Shown here: piece after piece, positions 27,128 to 36,988 of the stretch | How the letters are laid out: the number at the start of each line of letters is the position of its first letter | How positions within the stretch are numbered: position 1 is the stretch's first letter | Assembly: GCF_000243235.1 (NCBI RefSeq) | Contig: NZ_JH594606.1 | Coordinates: 1,626,466-1,690,465 of the forward strand | Reading direction: 5' to 3' | Source: Gillisia limnaea DSM 15749 | GTDB taxonomy: Bacteria; Bacteroidota; Bacteroidia; Flavobacteriales; Flavobacteriaceae | DNA length: 64,000 bases | The notes under the pieces: generated by a model | What the model was told of the DNA's origin: nothing | Database searches by the model: none | Seen by the model: only the letters and a program-made list of their open reading frames with translations | Program-made: the position numbers and the translations under genes

Positions 27128-29131
27128 CTACTTGTAACTTCTTGTTTTTACTTCGATATTTTCGTAATTCAATTCTTCCTTATGCAGGATCGCATCTGCG
27201 GGTTGCCCTGTATATTCCCAGGCTGCCACATACATAAAGTTTTCATCATCCCTTAGTGCTTCGCCTTCCTCGGTTTGATATTCTTCCCTGAAGTGACCTC
27301 CACATGACTCATTGCGGTGAAGTGCATCCTTGGCAAAAAGTTCTCCTAATTCAAGGAAATCTGCAACTCGTCCTGCTTTTTCAAGTTCTGCGTTCATCTC
27401 ATCCATGGTTCCGGGAACTCGCACTTCTTTCCAGAATTCTTCCCTAAGAGCTTTAATTTCGGAAATTGCCTTTTCGAGATCTGGCACATTACGGGACATT
27501 CCAACTTTGTCCCACATAATTTTACCAAGACGTTTATGGAAATAATCTACAGATTTTGTTCCCTTATTATTTACAAGTTTCTCTATTTCTGAACGAACTT
27601 TCCGTTCTGCTTCAATAAACTCCGGACTATCAGTAGAAATTGGACCGGTACTAATATCATCGGCTAAATAATTTCCGATGGTGTAAGGAAGAACAAAATA
27701 TCCATCGGCCAAACCTTGCATCAGGGCTGAAGCTCCCAACCGGTTTGCACCGTGATCAGAAAAATTTGCCTCTCCTGTTGCAAAACATCCCGGAATGGTA
27801 GTTTGCAGGTTATAATCTACCCAAATCCCGCCCATCGTATAATGTACCGCAGGATAAATCATCATGGGTGTTTTATAAGGGTTTTGATCTACGATCTTTT
27901 CATACATCTGGAACAGGTTTCCGTATTTGGCTTCAACCACAGAAACTCCCAATTCCCTTATTTTTTCATCGGATGGGTTTTCTATATGCTCTGTATTTGC
28001 AGCTTCTTTCCCGTAACGCATAAAAGCTGCGCTAAAGTCAAGGTAAACTGCTTCTCCGGTTTTATTAACTCCGTAACCGGCGTCACAACGTTCTTTAGCG
28101 GCTCTGGAAGCTACATCACGAGGGACAAGGTTTCCAAATGCCGGATATCTTCTTTCCAGGTAGTAATCCCGGTCTTCTTCTTTAAGATTGGTAGGTTTCA
28201 ATTTTCCCGACCTTATTGCTTCCGCATCTTCCTTCTTTTTTGGAACCCATATCCTTCCGTCATTCCGAAGGGATTCAGACATCAATGTCAGCTTAGACTG
28301 ATGATCTCCAGAAACCGGAATACAAGTTGGGTGAATTTGAGTGAAACAAGGATTTGCAAAAAAAGCTCCTTTTTTATGGATTTTCCAGGAAGCGGTAACA
28401 TTGCTTCCCATTGCATTTGTTGAAAGGAAAAATACGTTTCCGTACCCACCTGAAGCGATCACAACTGCGTGAGCACTGTGCTTTTCAATTTCTCCGGTTA
28501 CCAAATTTCGGGCGATAATTCCACGGGCTTTACCATCTACTATCACAAGATCCATCATCTCATGACGGTTAAATGGAGTTATCTTACCACGATTGATCTG
28601 GCGGTTCATCGCAGAATACGCTCCAAGTAAAAGTTGTTGTCCCGTTTGACCTTTTGCATAAAAAGTCCTGGACACCAAAACACCTCCAAAAGAACGGTTA
28701 TCAAGCAATCCTCCATATTCACGTGCAAAGGGAACTCCCTGTGCGACGCATTGGTCGATGATATTTCCTGAAACCTCTGCAAGCCGGTATACATTTCCTT
28801 CACGGGAACGGTAATCTCCCCCTTTTACGGTGTCATAAAACAAACGATAGACAGAATCTCCATCTCCCTGATAATTTTTTGCTGCATTTATTCCTCCCTG
28901 CGCTGCAATTGAGTGAGCACGTCTTGGAGAATCCTGGTAACAAAATGTTTTAACATTATAGCCAAGTTCTGCTAAAGTTGCGGCGGCACTACCACCGGCA
29001 AGACCAGTTCCAACAACAATAACATCTATATTTCTTTTATTAGCGGGATTAACAAGGTTGATCTCGTTTTTATGTTTGGTCCATTTATCTGCCAATGGGC
29101 CTTTTGGTTCTTTTGATTCTAATATTCCCAT
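27128..29131 (-). CDS. sdhA: Succinate dehydrogenase / fumarate reductase flavoprotein subunit
   Basis: FAD-bound catalytic subunit oxidising succinate to fumarate (or the reverse) on the inner face of the membrane. The 667 residues fit the long Bacteroidota type. Visible features are the dinucleotide fold [20 protein letters not shown], the FAD-linking region [17 protein letters not shown], the active-site segment THP-like [11 protein letters not shown], and [40 protein letters not shown] read in shorter pieces. The C-terminal segment contains [15 protein letters not shown]. The gene starts 3 bases after the sdhC stop. Confidence 0.97.
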   Translation of the reverse strand: MGILESKEPKGPLADKWTKHKNEINLVNPANKRNIDVIVVGTGLAGGSAAATLAELGYNVKTFCYQDSPRRAHSIAAQGGINAAKNYQGDGDSVYRLFYDTVKGGDYRSREGNVYRLAEVSGNIIDQCVAQGVPFAREYGGLLDNRSFGGVLVSRTFYAKGQTGQQLLLGAYSAMNRQINRGKITPFNRHEMMDLVIVDGKARGIIARNLVTGEIEKHSAHAVVIASGGYGNVFFLSTNAMGSNVTASWKIHKKGAFFANPCFTQIHPTCIPVSGDHQSKLTLMSESLRNDGRIWVPKKKEDAEAIRSGKLKPTNLKEEDRDYYLERRYPAFGNLVPRDVASRAAKERCDAGYGVNKTGEAVYLDFSAAFMRYGKEAANTEHIENPSDEKIRELGVSVVEAKYGNLFQMYEKIVDQNPYKTPMMIYPAVHYTMGGIWVDYNLQTTIPGCFATGEANFSDHGANRLGASALMQGLADGYFVLPYTIGNYLADDISTGPISTDSPEFIEAERKVRSEIEKLVNNKGTKSVDYFHKRLGKIMWDKVGMSRNVPDLEKAISEIKALREEFWKEVRVPGTMDEMNAELEKAGRVADFLELGELFAKDALHRNESCGGHFREEYQTEEGEALRDDENFMYVAAWEYTGQPADAILHKEELNYENIEVKTRSYK

Positions 29132-29134
29132 AGC

Positions 29135-29851
29135 TTAAATATTTTCTAAAATAAAATGTATGTAAAAGGGTATCACTGCAAATGCCAAAGGAATTAGTAT
29201 GGCAAATCCCATCCCAAATTTTCTTATAAATCCATTGTACTTAGGATGATTTACTCCTAAAGACTGGAATCCGCTTGCAAAACCGTGAGAAAGGTGAAAA
29301 GCTACAGCCAGCATCGCAATTGCATAGGCAATTACCCAGATTAGGCCATATTGAGGATCTTGAAATGCCTGTAAAGTGATGGTATAAAGATCTTTTACTT
29401 CGGCACCACTTTCTGTGGTGTAAATTGTATTATCAAGCCCGCCAAATTTCATCTTAGCCCAGAACATATTCATATGCACTATTATAAAGGCAAGAATTAC
29501 AGTTCCCAAAATTCCCATATTTCTTGAAGCCCACATTGAATTGGTAGAAGGCTTAAAACTTTCGTACCCGTGGGGGCGCGCTTTTCGGTTACGAATGGTC
29601 AATAAAACACCATCGATCGCATGAAAAAGAATACTTATGTAGGTTACATAAGAAAGAATCATAATCAACGGGTTGGAAGTCATGAACAATGCATATTCAT
29701 TAAACTGATCCTTTGCTTCAGGGCCTACCGCCTGAAGTAATTGCAGATTTCCCAGAAGATGACCAACCAGAAATGTACAAAGAAAAAGACCCGTGAGAGC
29801 CATCCAATATTTTTTTGCTAAAGAGGATTTTAACAACGCAGATTTTGCCAT
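29135..29851 (-). CDS. sdhC: Succinate dehydrogenase cytochrome b subunit
   Basis: Five-helix di-heme-type membrane anchor of the b558 family, 238 residues, which passes electrons to the quinone pool. Hydrophobic segments recur at about 15-35, 55-80, 110-130, 160-185 and 205-230. Histidines placed within helices (VGHLLGN, ILFHAIDG, IIVHMNMFW, AFHLSHGF) are candidate heme ligands. First gene of the sdhCAB unit. A well-formed Bacteroidota promoter lies just upstream. Confidence 0.95.
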   Translation of the reverse strand: MAKSALLKSSLAKKYWMALTGLFLCTFLVGHLLGNLQLLQAVGPEAKDQFNEYALFMTSNPLIMILSYVTYISILFHAIDGVLLTIRNRKARPHGYESFKPSTNSMWASRNMGILGTVILAFIIVHMNMFWAKMKFGGLDNTIYTTESGAEVKDLYTITLQAFQDPQYGLIWVIAYAIAMLAVAFHLSHGFASGFQSLGVNHPKYNGFIRKFGMGFAILIPLAFAVIPFYIHFILENI

Positions 29852-29878
29852 AAATTAATGATGTTTAATAAAGTGAGC

Positions 29879-29910
29879 CAAAAATACGCCTCATATTAGT
29901 TTTTAACAAA
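29879..29910 (-). promoter_or_regulatory. Bacteroidota-type promoter of the sdhCAB unit
   Basis: On the minus strand, TTTG (29907-29910) and TATTTTTG (29879-29886) match the -33 TTTG and -7 TAnnTTTG consensus exactly, with a 20-base spacer. Transcription would start near 29872, about 20 bases before the sdhC ATG. This is the clearest promoter found in the window. Confidence 0.65.
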
Positions 29911-30137
29911 CTTTAAGCTTCTTTTAAATATAATTTAGACCTAATTTAAAGTAGTTTATAAGTTGTTTAATCTGCCACTTTATTTTTTGCAGGATCTTCT
30001 ATTAAATGTGCTTAGAAAGTTGGTTTATTTGAAATGCTTCAAATACAGCCCAACACAAAATATTTTAAAGCGATTTTATAACCTGATAAGATTAGGAATC
30101 CTTAAATTAGAGGAAACAATATCTTGATCAAGACTAC

Positions 30138-31049
30138 ATGGAATTTATAGATTATTACAAAGTATTAGAATTGGATAAATCGGCAAGTGTACCAGATATC
30201 AAAAAAGCCTATCGCAAACTTGCACGGAAATATCATCCGGACCTTAACCCGAACGATAAAAGTGCCCAGGCCAAATTTCAACAAATCAATGAAGCCAATG
30301 AAGTACTTAGCGATCCAGAAAAACGTAAAAAATACGATCAATACGGTAAAGACTGGCAACACGCCGACCAATTTGAACAGGCTAAACAACAACAGCGAGG
30401 ACAACAACGCGCAGGAAGCGGATTTGGCGGAGGTCAGCAATATTCCGGGAATTTTGAGGATGATACTTTCTCCGAATTTTTTGAGCAAATGTTTGGAGGA
30501 GGGGCAAGAACCAGAGGCGCAGGCAGAAGCCCACACTATAAAGGACAGGATTTCAATGCAGAACTTCAGCTAAATTTAACCGATGTTTATACAAGCCAGA
30601 AACAAACCCTTACCATTAATGGAAAAAATATAAGGCTCACAATTCCCCTGGGAGTTGAAAACGGACAAACCATTAGAATTAAAGGACACGGAGCCCCGGG
30701 AATCCAGGGCGGCCCAAAAGGTGACCTTCTCATCACCTTTAAAATAATCAATAATACCAATTTCAAAAGAGAGAAGGAAAGCCTATATAATACCGTAGAA
30801 GTAGATTTTTATAAGGCAATACTGGGGGGAGAAATAACTGTAGATACCTTTACGGGAAAGGTAAAACTCCAGGTAAAACCAGAAACTCAACCGGGAATGC
30901 AAATAAAGTTGAAAGGGAAAGGCTTTCCGAAGTACAAAAAGGAAGGACAATATGGCGATATGTATATCACGTATCAAATCAAAATGCCTACAAACCTCAG
31001 TGAAAAAGAAAAAGAACTGTTTAGAGAACTGCAAAAATTACGCTCATGA
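30138..31049 (+). CDS. cbpA: CbpA-like DnaJ-class co-chaperone
   Basis: J-domain co-chaperone of DnaK, 303 residues. The J domain (about 1-70) has the HPD motif in [11 protein letters not shown] Gly/Gln/Phe-rich linker (about 85-140) follows, then the C-terminal substrate-binding domains with [18 protein letters not shown] and [12 protein letters not shown]. It lacks the cysteine-rich zinc finger of DnaJ, so it is a type II J protein such as CbpA. The next gene overlaps the stop by 4 bases and encodes a CbpM-like partner, which supports the assignment. Confidence 0.93.
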   Translation: MEFIDYYKVLELDKSASVPDIKKAYRKLARKYHPDLNPNDKSAQAKFQQINEANEVLSDPEKRKKYDQYGKDWQHADQFEQAKQQQRGQQRAGSGFGGGQQYSGNFEDDTFSEFFEQMFGGGARTRGAGRSPHYKGQDFNAELQLNLTDVYTSQKQTLTINGKNIRLTIPLGVENGQTIRIKGHGAPGIQGGPKGDLLITFKIINNTNFKREKESLYNTVEVDFYKAILGGEITVDTFTGKVKLQVKPETQPGMQIKLKGKGFPKYKKEGQYGDMYITYQIKMPTNLSEKEKELFRELQKLRS

Positions 31050-31336
31050 ATTTAGATGACCTAATAGCAACAGAGGAACTTTGTATACGATTTAACGTCG
31101 AGCACAGTTTTATAAGACAACTTTTTGAAAGTGGACTTATAGAGATTGTAACAATTAAACATCAGGAATATGTGCATTTTGATATGGTAGCAGAATTTGA
31201 AAAAATGCACAGGCTCCATTATGAACTGGACATTAACCTGGAAGGACTGGAAGCGATCAAGCATTTGCTGGAACAGGTGAAAAAACTACAAACAGAAAAC
31301 CTGCAATTGAGAAACAGGTTGAATTTGTATGAATAG
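31046..31336 (+). CDS. cbpM: CbpM-like chaperone modulator
   Basis: Small helical protein of 96 residues with a MerR-like N-terminal fold ([27 protein letters not shown]) and a C-terminal helix with leucine heptads ([25 protein letters not shown]). In E. coli CbpM binds the J domain of CbpA and blocks its action on DnaK. The ATG overlaps the cbpA stop in an ATGA arrangement, which implies translational coupling. Sequence similarity alone would be modest; the context decides the call. Confidence 0.85.
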   Translation: MNLDDLIATEELCIRFNVEHSFIRQLFESGLIEIVTIKHQEYVHFDMVAEFEKMHRLHYELDINLEGLEAIKHLLEQVKKLQTENLQLRNRLNLYE

Positions 31337-31474
31337 CAGAAACGTTAAAGAAATCAAAAATCTTTTAAAGTTAGTTTAACAGGTTTTGCCTTTAGCTTCT
31401 TTAATTTTGAAAAAATAAATAAAATCGCTTCAGTTTTCAATTTCTGAAGAAAAAACAATTCAAATCAATATTCT

Positions 31475-32767
31475 ATGAAATACGATCTAATAGACCGTGC
31501 CCTGTTCATAAAAAACCGTAAAAATTTTTCAGCTCAAATGAAGCCAAAAAGTTTAGCTGTTTTTAATTCCAATGATATTTACCCTATAAGTGCAGACAGC
31601 ACAATGCCTTTTCAACAGGCAAGGGATATTTTCTATTTAAGTGGAGTAGATCAGGACGCAAGCATTCTAGTGCTTTTTCCGGATGCACCACTGGAAAAAC
31701 ATCGCGAAATTCTCTTTTTAACCGAAACCAACGAGCATATTGCAGTTTGGGAAGGTGAAAAACTTACCAAAGAAAAGGCCTTTGAAACCAGCGGGATCAA
31801 AGCTGTATACTGGATTAAAGATTTTGAAAAGGTGTTTTTTGAAATAATGACCCAGTGTGAAACTATCTATTTCAACACCAATGAACATTACCGGGCAAAT
31901 ATTCAAACTCAAACCCGTGAAGCCAGGTTTGTTGAATGGTGCAAAAAGCAATATCCTGCACATCAAGTAGCAAAAAGCAACCCAATCCTCCAAAGATTGC
32001 GATCTGTAAAAGATCCAATAGAACTGGAATTGATGCAAAAAGCATGTAATATCACTGAGAAAGGCTTCAAAAGAATTCTTGATTTTGTAAAACCCGGCGT
32101 ATGGGAATACCAGATAGAAGCAGAGTTCATGCACGAATTCCTTTATAACCGCTCGCGTGGATTTTCCTATACTCCCATTATTGCAAGTGGAAATAATGCC
32201 AATGTATTACACTATGTAGAGAACAATCAGGAATGTAAGGCAGGTGATCTCATCTTGCTGGATGCCGGTGCAGAATACGCCAATTACTCCAGCGATATGT
32301 CCAGGACTATTCCGGTTTCCGGCAAGTTTAGCAAAAGACAAAAAGAAGTCTATAATGCCGTGAATCGTGTGAAAGACGATGCCACAAAAATGTTGGTTCC
32401 CGGAACCATTTGGGCAGAGTATCATAAAGAAGTTGGAAAATTGATGACTTTAGAATTGATTGGTTTGGGTCTTTTGGATAAAGCAGCTGTTAAAAATGAA
32501 GATCCGGACTGGCCAGCATATAAAAAATACTTTATGCACGGGACTTCTCACAATATAGGACTGGATACTCATGATTATGGAATTTTAACCGAGCCAATGC
32601 TGGCAAACCAGGTATATACCGTGGAGCCGGGAATTTATCTGCCTGACGAAGGTTTTGGAATTAGGCTGGAAGATGATGTGGTTATTCAGGAAAAAGGAGA
32701 ACCTTTCAACTTGATGCGAAATATCCCTATTGAAGCAGATGAAATTGAAGATATTATGAATTCATAA
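31475..32767 (+). CDS. pepP: Xaa-Pro aminopeptidase (aminopeptidase P family)
   Basis: Metalloprotease that removes N-terminal residues before proline. The 430-residue protein has an N-terminal creatinase-like domain (about 1-165) and a pita-bread catalytic domain. The five metal ligands are visible: two Asp in LLDAGAEYANYSSDMSRT, His in HGTSHNIGLDTHD, and two Glu in VEPGIYLPDEGFGIRLEDDV. A TAATTTTG element lies upstream near 31401, but no -33 TTTG at the right spacing was found. Confidence 0.94.
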   Translation: MKYDLIDRALFIKNRKNFSAQMKPKSLAVFNSNDIYPISADSTMPFQQARDIFYLSGVDQDASILVLFPDAPLEKHREILFLTETNEHIAVWEGEKLTKEKAFETSGIKAVYWIKDFEKVFFEIMTQCETIYFNTNEHYRANIQTQTREARFVEWCKKQYPAHQVAKSNPILQRLRSVKDPIELELMQKACNITEKGFKRILDFVKPGVWEYQIEAEFMHEFLYNRSRGFSYTPIIASGNNANVLHYVENNQECKAGDLILLDAGAEYANYSSDMSRTIPVSGKFSKRQKEVYNAVNRVKDDATKMLVPGTIWAEYHKEVGKLMTLELIGLGLLDKAAVKNEDPDWPAYKKYFMHGTSHNIGLDTHDYGILTEPMLANQVYTVEPGIYLPDEGFGIRLEDDVVIQEKGEPFNLMRNIPIEADEIEDIMNS

Positions 32768-32804
32768 TTTTTCTTCTGATACTATTCTCTTAACAACCTC
32801 TTCT

Positions 32805-32846
32805 AACCACCTCTTCAGAAATAAAACCTGACGGGGTGGTTTTTTT
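32805..32846 (+). terminator. Probable terminator of pepP
   Basis: Arms AACCACCTC (32805-32813) and GGGGTGGTT (32833-32841), with one wobble pair, are separated by a 19-base loop and run into seven T. It lies in the gap between the convergent pepP and brnQ genes. Confidence 0.5.
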
Positions 32847-32868
32847 ATCGCGGAGATTTCAAAAAATT

Positions 32869-34167
32869 CTAAGTTGAAGTTTTCTGGTCTAAAGGATCCT
32901 GCCTGATTATGTTCTCATATAAAACCGCCAGGACAAAAGCGATCAATCCGGGAAGCACCCACCCCAATCCATATAAAGCAAATGGGATGAGCTCTTGAAT
33001 TTGCAAAAATAAACCTGTTGCAATTACATATTGCAAAGCGTCGGGAAGGCTAAACAAAATTATCACTGCAACCACCGCTCTCATAATAAAGCTAGTTCTG
33101 TAATTTTCAGGAAGCACATTCAGCAGGATCAAAACAATGGTAAGCGGATAGATAAGCATTAAAACCGGAAGTGCGATCTCTATAATTTTATTCACAGAAA
33201 GAGCACCCATCACGACGCCCAAAATACAGGCAATACTAACAGTTAAAGGATAGACAAAAGGTTTATTGATCCTTTCTTTCATAAAATCGGCAGTTCCGGT
33301 GATAATCCCAACTGCAGTAGTAAAACAGGCAAGCGCAACCAATAAAGAAAGCCCAACCTGTGCCATAGCTCCCAGATTTAAAAAACTAATTCCGGAAAGC
33401 AATTGTGTTCTGGTTATGTTTGAAGGGAATTCAGAATTCACAATCGCGCCATTATATATGAGTCCGCCGTAGACAAATAACAAACCTAAAGCGGCGATAA
33501 TAGCTGCTGAAGTGATAATTTTCCTTATTTCTGGCGGCGATAAATCCGCTTTCAGTTTTACAGAGATGATGATAACCCCACCAACTACCAAAGCTGCAAT
33601 AGCATCAAAAGTTTGATAACCTTCAAAAAATCCAAACAAAACAGGCATTTCTGTAATTGGATCTCCCATGGGTTTAAAATCGGAAAACACTCCGCTTATA
33701 ATTATTGCCAAAAGCAACACCAGGATTGCAGGGGTTAAGAATTTTCCGATATTGTTGATTATGGAGGTCCTTTTAATTACAAAAAGGAAAACCAGCAAAA
33801 AATAAATGATACTTGTAGTGAGCGCACTGATGTCGAAAAAAGGCTGCACTGCGATCTCATACGTTACTGCAGCCGTTCTGGGAGCTGGTAGCACAACACT
33901 TATCAAGTAGATAAGCACGCTAAAAATAAGACTAAAAACGGGGGAGACCTTATTGGCAAAATTAAAAATACTTCCCTGCAATTGGGCGTGTGCAAAAATT
34001 CCTAATAAGGGTAATCCCACTGCAGAGATCACGAATCCCAATGCCACGAGATACCATTGTGAACCGGCAAAAAAACCCAGATAAGGCGGAAGTATAAGAT
34101 TTCCTGCTCCAAAGAATAAAGCAAATAATGCAAAACCAACAAGAAATGCTTCTTTTGTAAATTTCAT
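32869..34167 (-). CDS. brnQ: Branched-chain amino acid transport carrier protein
   Basis: Cation-coupled importer of leucine, isoleucine and valine in the inner membrane. The 432-residue protein has about twelve hydrophobic segments. It starts with the LIVCS family pattern ALFALFFGAGNLILPPYLGFFAG near residues 13-35. Further family blocks are VLPAPRTAAVTYE and GFFEGYQTFDAIAALVVGGV. Length is normal. Divergent from the adjacent hydrolase gene with 34 bases between start codons. Confidence 0.94.
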   Translation of the reverse strand: MKFTKEAFLVGFALFALFFGAGNLILPPYLGFFAGSQWYLVALGFVISAVGLPLLGIFAHAQLQGSIFNFANKVSPVFSLIFSVLIYLISVVLPAPRTAAVTYEIAVQPFFDISALTTSIIYFLLVFLFVIKRTSIINNIGKFLTPAILVLLLAIIISGVFSDFKPMGDPITEMPVLFGFFEGYQTFDAIAALVVGGVIIISVKLKADLSPPEIRKIITSAAIIAALGLLFVYGGLIYNGAIVNSEFPSNITRTQLLSGISFLNLGAMAQVGLSLLVALACFTTAVGIITGTADFMKERINKPFVYPLTVSIACILGVVMGALSVNKIIEIALPVLMLIYPLTIVLILLNVLPENYRTSFIMRAVVAVIILFSLPDALQYVIATGLFLQIQELIPFALYGLGWVLPGLIAFVLAVLYENIIRQDPLDQKTST

Positions 34168-34201
34168 TTTGCTATTTAAAATATAATAATATATTATCGG
34201 T

Positions 34202-34972
34202 ATGAAGTTGAATTACAAAAGCACCGAGTTGTTTTACACCACCAAAGGTACCGGAAATCCGTTGGTTTTTTTACACGGATTTTTAGAAAGCAGTAAAATA
34301 TGGGAACCTTTTATAGAAAAGCTTTCAGCAAAGCGACAAGTAATTTGTATCGATCTACCTGGGCATGGAAAATCGGGAAATATTAGTGATATGCATACAA
34401 TGGAACTTATGGCCGATGCTGTTCACGAAATTCTCAAACATCTAAAAATTGAACGTGCCAGCCTGGTAGGACATTCCATGGGAGGTTATGTGAGTTTGGC
34501 CTATATGGAAAAATTTCCCGGCATAACCAAAAGCCTGATATTGATGAATTCCACTCCCGAGGAAGATTCAGAAGAAAAAAAAACCAACCGGGACAGGTCG
34601 ATAGCTATTATAAGGAAAAATAAAAAGGCTTTTGTAAGTATGGCTATTACAAATTTATTACCACCTGAAAACTATTTAAAATTCAAAAAAGAAATCGATG
34701 AACTTAAAAACAATGCGAATCAAATGTCGGAAGAAGGAATAATCGCGGCTTTAAAAGGTATGAAAATTCGTACAAATAGAATTTCGTTGTTAAAAAATTT
34801 TAGAAATCAGAAATATTTAATCTTAGGGAAGAGAGATCCTGTTTTGAACACTGATGACACTCAAAGTGTAGGTGATTTTTGCCAGTGCAAAATTATTTTA
34901 ACTGAAACCGGGCATTTATCGTATATGGAAAATTATACAGAAATCGATGAAATTTTGCATTTCATCGATTAA
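34202..34972 (+). CDS. Alpha/beta hydrolase
   Basis: A 256-residue alpha/beta-hydrolase fold enzyme without signal peptide. The oxyanion region LVFLHGFLESSKIWEP (near 19-34), nucleophile elbow VGHSMGGYVS (near 94-103), acid region ILGKRDPVLN and histidine in TGHLSYMEN are all intact, unlike in the esterase-fold protein at 8073. The substrate is unknown. A cap domain (about 130-195) is rich in Lys and Asn. Confidence 0.9.
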   Translation: MKLNYKSTELFYTTKGTGNPLVFLHGFLESSKIWEPFIEKLSAKRQVICIDLPGHGKSGNISDMHTMELMADAVHEILKHLKIERASLVGHSMGGYVSLAYMEKFPGITKSLILMNSTPEEDSEEKKTNRDRSIAIIRKNKKAFVSMAITNLLPPENYLKFKKEIDELKNNANQMSEEGIIAALKGMKIRTNRISLLKNFRNQKYLILGKRDPVLNTDDTQSVGDFCQCKIILTETGHLSYMENYTEIDEILHFID

Positions 34973-35044
34973 ATTTAACTTTTAGTCGATTTATTAACTT
35001 TTTTTTATACTTTTATAGTTCAGAAATTTCAATATCAAGCATTT

Positions 35045-35302
35045 ATGATGAAAACAAACCCTAAAAACTTTTCGTTCGCAAAGTTAACGTGCAACTTATT
35101 CGGCCATAAACTGGAGGTATCCAAAAATGTGACCTCTCATATCCACGAATATAAATGTTCTAAATGCGGAATTGAAATGACAGATACTGCCGATGGTTTT
35201 CTCACAAGGTTAACACCAAAATTTAAAGAAACGAACGATTACATAGCCAAGATTTACAAAAAAAGAAGACTGCGGCAAACAAAACTTGCAAACGCTTCTT
35301 AA
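35045..35302 (+). CDS. Small protein with a CxxC zinc-ribbon-like motif
   Basis: An 85-residue protein, not assigned to a family with confidence. It has LTCNLFGHKLEVSK (Cys and His) and YKCSKCGIEM (CxxC), so four potential metal ligands. This is a pattern seen in small zinc-ribbon proteins such as the DUF1660 type. The C-terminal end is basic (KIYKKRRLRQTK). A second ATG lies one codon later. The stop overlaps the convergent thiL gene by 4 bases. Confidence 0.65.
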   Translation: MMKTNPKNFSFAKLTCNLFGHKLEVSKNVTSHIHEYKCSKCGIEMTDTADGFLTRLTPKFKETNDYIAKIYKKRRLRQTKLANAS

Positions 35303-36354
35303 TCCTCCTCCTTTTCCATAGCGTTCCAACCTTTGGCAATTAACGGGATCTTGGTATTTCCCCGTGTAACCAAATGCATTCCTTCCCTTGCTTCGGTCAT
35401 ATGACCTATAATTGAAAAATTAGGATTGGCCTTGATTTTTTCGAAATCCTCCTGTGCGACGGTAAATAACAACTCATAGTCCTCACCTCCACTCAAAGCA
35501 ATCGTAGTACTGTCCAATTCAAATTCTTCGCAGGCTGAAATCACTGCAGGATCCAGCGGGATTTTATCTTCAAATAAATTAACCCCAACCCCGGAATTTT
35601 TACACAGATGTATTATTTCAGAGGAAAGTCCGTCGCTAATATCAATCATAGAGGTTGGTCTAAGTCCCAGATCCTTCAATAATGGCGGGATATCTTTTCT
35701 TGCTTCGGGCTTTAATTGCCGTTCGATAAGATATGTATAAGCATCAAGATCCGGTTGTGAATTTGGATTTACCTTAAAAACAGCTTTTTCGCGTTCCAGG
35801 ATTTGCAAGCCCATATAAGCAGCCCCCAGATCGCCCGTTACAACCAAAAGGTCATTGGGTTTAGCTCCAGACCTGTACACAACGTCTTCCTTCTTCGCAT
35901 ATCCCAATGCCGTTATACTTATTAGCAATCCTTTTGTAGAGGAGGTAGTATCACCGCCCACCACATCGATGTTGTATATTTTTGCAGCAAGTTCAATCCC
36001 CGCATAAAGCTCTTCCAGCGCCTCTACCGGAAACCGATTTGAACACGCAATTCCTATGGTAATTTGAGTAGCGGTGCCGTTCATGGCATAAACATCTGAA
36101 AGATTTACCATCACTGCCTTGTATCCCAAATGCTTTAAAGGCATATAGGCCAAATCAAAGTGAACACCTTCCACCAGCAAATCTGTAGTCACAAGCGTTT
36201 GATTATCTTTAAAATCCAGTACTGCAGCATCATCCCCAATACTTTTAATGGTGGAGGATAATTTTGGCGCAAGATTCTTGGTAAGCAAATCTATAAGGCC
36301 AAATTCGCCTAATTCTGAAAGGTTTGTCCTGCTTTGGTGACTATCTTCTATCAT
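35299..36354 (-). CDS. thiL: Thiamine-monophosphate kinase
   Basis: Phosphorylates thiamine monophosphate to thiamine diphosphate, the active cofactor. The 351-residue protein shows the AIR-synthase/ThiL pattern: GDDAAVLDFKDNQTLVTTDLLVEGVHFDLAYMP read in shorter blocks, NLSDVYAMNGTATQITIGIA, VVGGDTTSS, TGDLGAAYMGLQIL, IDISDGLSSEIIHLC and LSGGEDYELLFT. Aspartates for Mg-ATP binding are present. Length is near the family norm. Start MIEDSHQSRTNLSELGEFGLI is typical of the Bacteroidota form. Confidence 0.96.
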   Translation of the reverse strand: MIEDSHQSRTNLSELGEFGLIDLLTKNLAPKLSSTIKSIGDDAAVLDFKDNQTLVTTDLLVEGVHFDLAYMPLKHLGYKAVMVNLSDVYAMNGTATQITIGIACSNRFPVEALEELYAGIELAAKIYNIDVVGGDTTSSTKGLLISITALGYAKKEDVVYRSGAKPNDLLVVTGDLGAAYMGLQILEREKAVFKVNPNSQPDLDAYTYLIERQLKPEARKDIPPLLKDLGLRPTSMIDISDGLSSEIIHLCKNSGVGVNLFEDKIPLDPAVISACEEFELDSTTIALSGGEDYELLFTVAQEDFEKIKANPNFSIIGHMTEAREGMHLVTRGNTKIPLIAKGWNAMEKEED

Positions 36355-36578
36355 GCCTGGTACTTTTTGTTTGCAAAATAAATGAATATTATTTCAACAA
36401 TCAGAAATTTGAAAGCTTTTGTAGCGGTTTAATCTGGAATAAAGAAAAAAACCTGTGGTATTCAATACATTTAAAATGATATTTTAATGTTGAAATATGC
36501 ATAGAAGCCTATTGGAAGTAGCTATAAGGCTATTCCTAAAACATATGTTTAGACTATGGTAAACCGCTTGTTTTGTAG

Positions 36579-36586
36579 TATATTTG
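36579..36586 (+). promoter_or_regulatory. Candidate -7 element of the SUF operon
   Basis: TATATTTG matches the Bacteroidota -7 consensus TAnnTTTG, 29 bases before the sufA ATG. No good -33 TTTG lies 19-20 bases upstream. Confidence 0.35.
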
Positions 36587-36615
36587 TATCCAATTTAGAA
36601 TTAATCTTGTTAACG

Positions 36616-36945
36616 ATGATAAAGGTAAGCGAAGACGCCAAAAAAAGGATCTCATTGTTGATGAACGATGAAGGTTATGATGCAACAATAGACTTTGTGC
36701 GCGTTGGCGTAAAAAGCGGCGGTTGCTCCGGTTTATCTTATGAGCTGAAATTTGACAAATCTAAGGCTGATAACGATAAACTGTTTGAAGACAATGAAAT
36801 TAAAATAGTTGTAGATAAAAAAAGCGTACTATATCTGGCCGGAACTATTCTTGAATATTCCGGAGGGTTAAACGGCAAGGGATTTGTATTTAATAATCCC
36901 AATGCTCAGCGCACTTGTGGTTGTGGAGAGAGTTTTTCATTGTAA
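36616..36945 (+). CDS. sufA: A-type iron-sulfur carrier (SufA/IscA/HesB family)
   Basis: Iron-sulfur cluster carrier protein. The ATG at 36616 (MIKVSEDAKKRISLLMNDEG) is chosen because the longer frame from 36556 adds an atypical hydrophobic 20-residue extension. The protein is then 109 residues, the usual length. The three cluster-binding cysteines are present: one in KSGGCSGLSYE near residue 40, and two in RTCGCGESFSL at the C-terminus. First gene of a SUF assembly operon that continues with sufB, although a four-helix-bundle gene separates the two. Confidence 0.94.
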   Translation: MIKVSEDAKKRISLLMNDEGYDATIDFVRVGVKSGGCSGLSYELKFDKSKADNDKLFEDNEIKIVVDKKSVLYLAGTILEYSGGLNGKGFVFNNPNAQRTCGCGESFSL

Positions 36946-36988
36946 TGAGTTGAAAGTTTTAACGTTTTAAAAGTTAAAATGTAGAAAG

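Noticed and set aside
27752-28423. A 223-codon open frame on the plus strand
   Set aside because: It lies fully inside sdhA on the opposite strand, has a low-complexity Cys/Phe/Arg-rich composition and no recognisable family. It is a shadow frame.
35045-35302. Possible prophage gene (DUF1660-like zinc ribbon)
   Set aside because: A single small gene in a housekeeping region with no other phage genes. It is kept as a small protein of unknown role.
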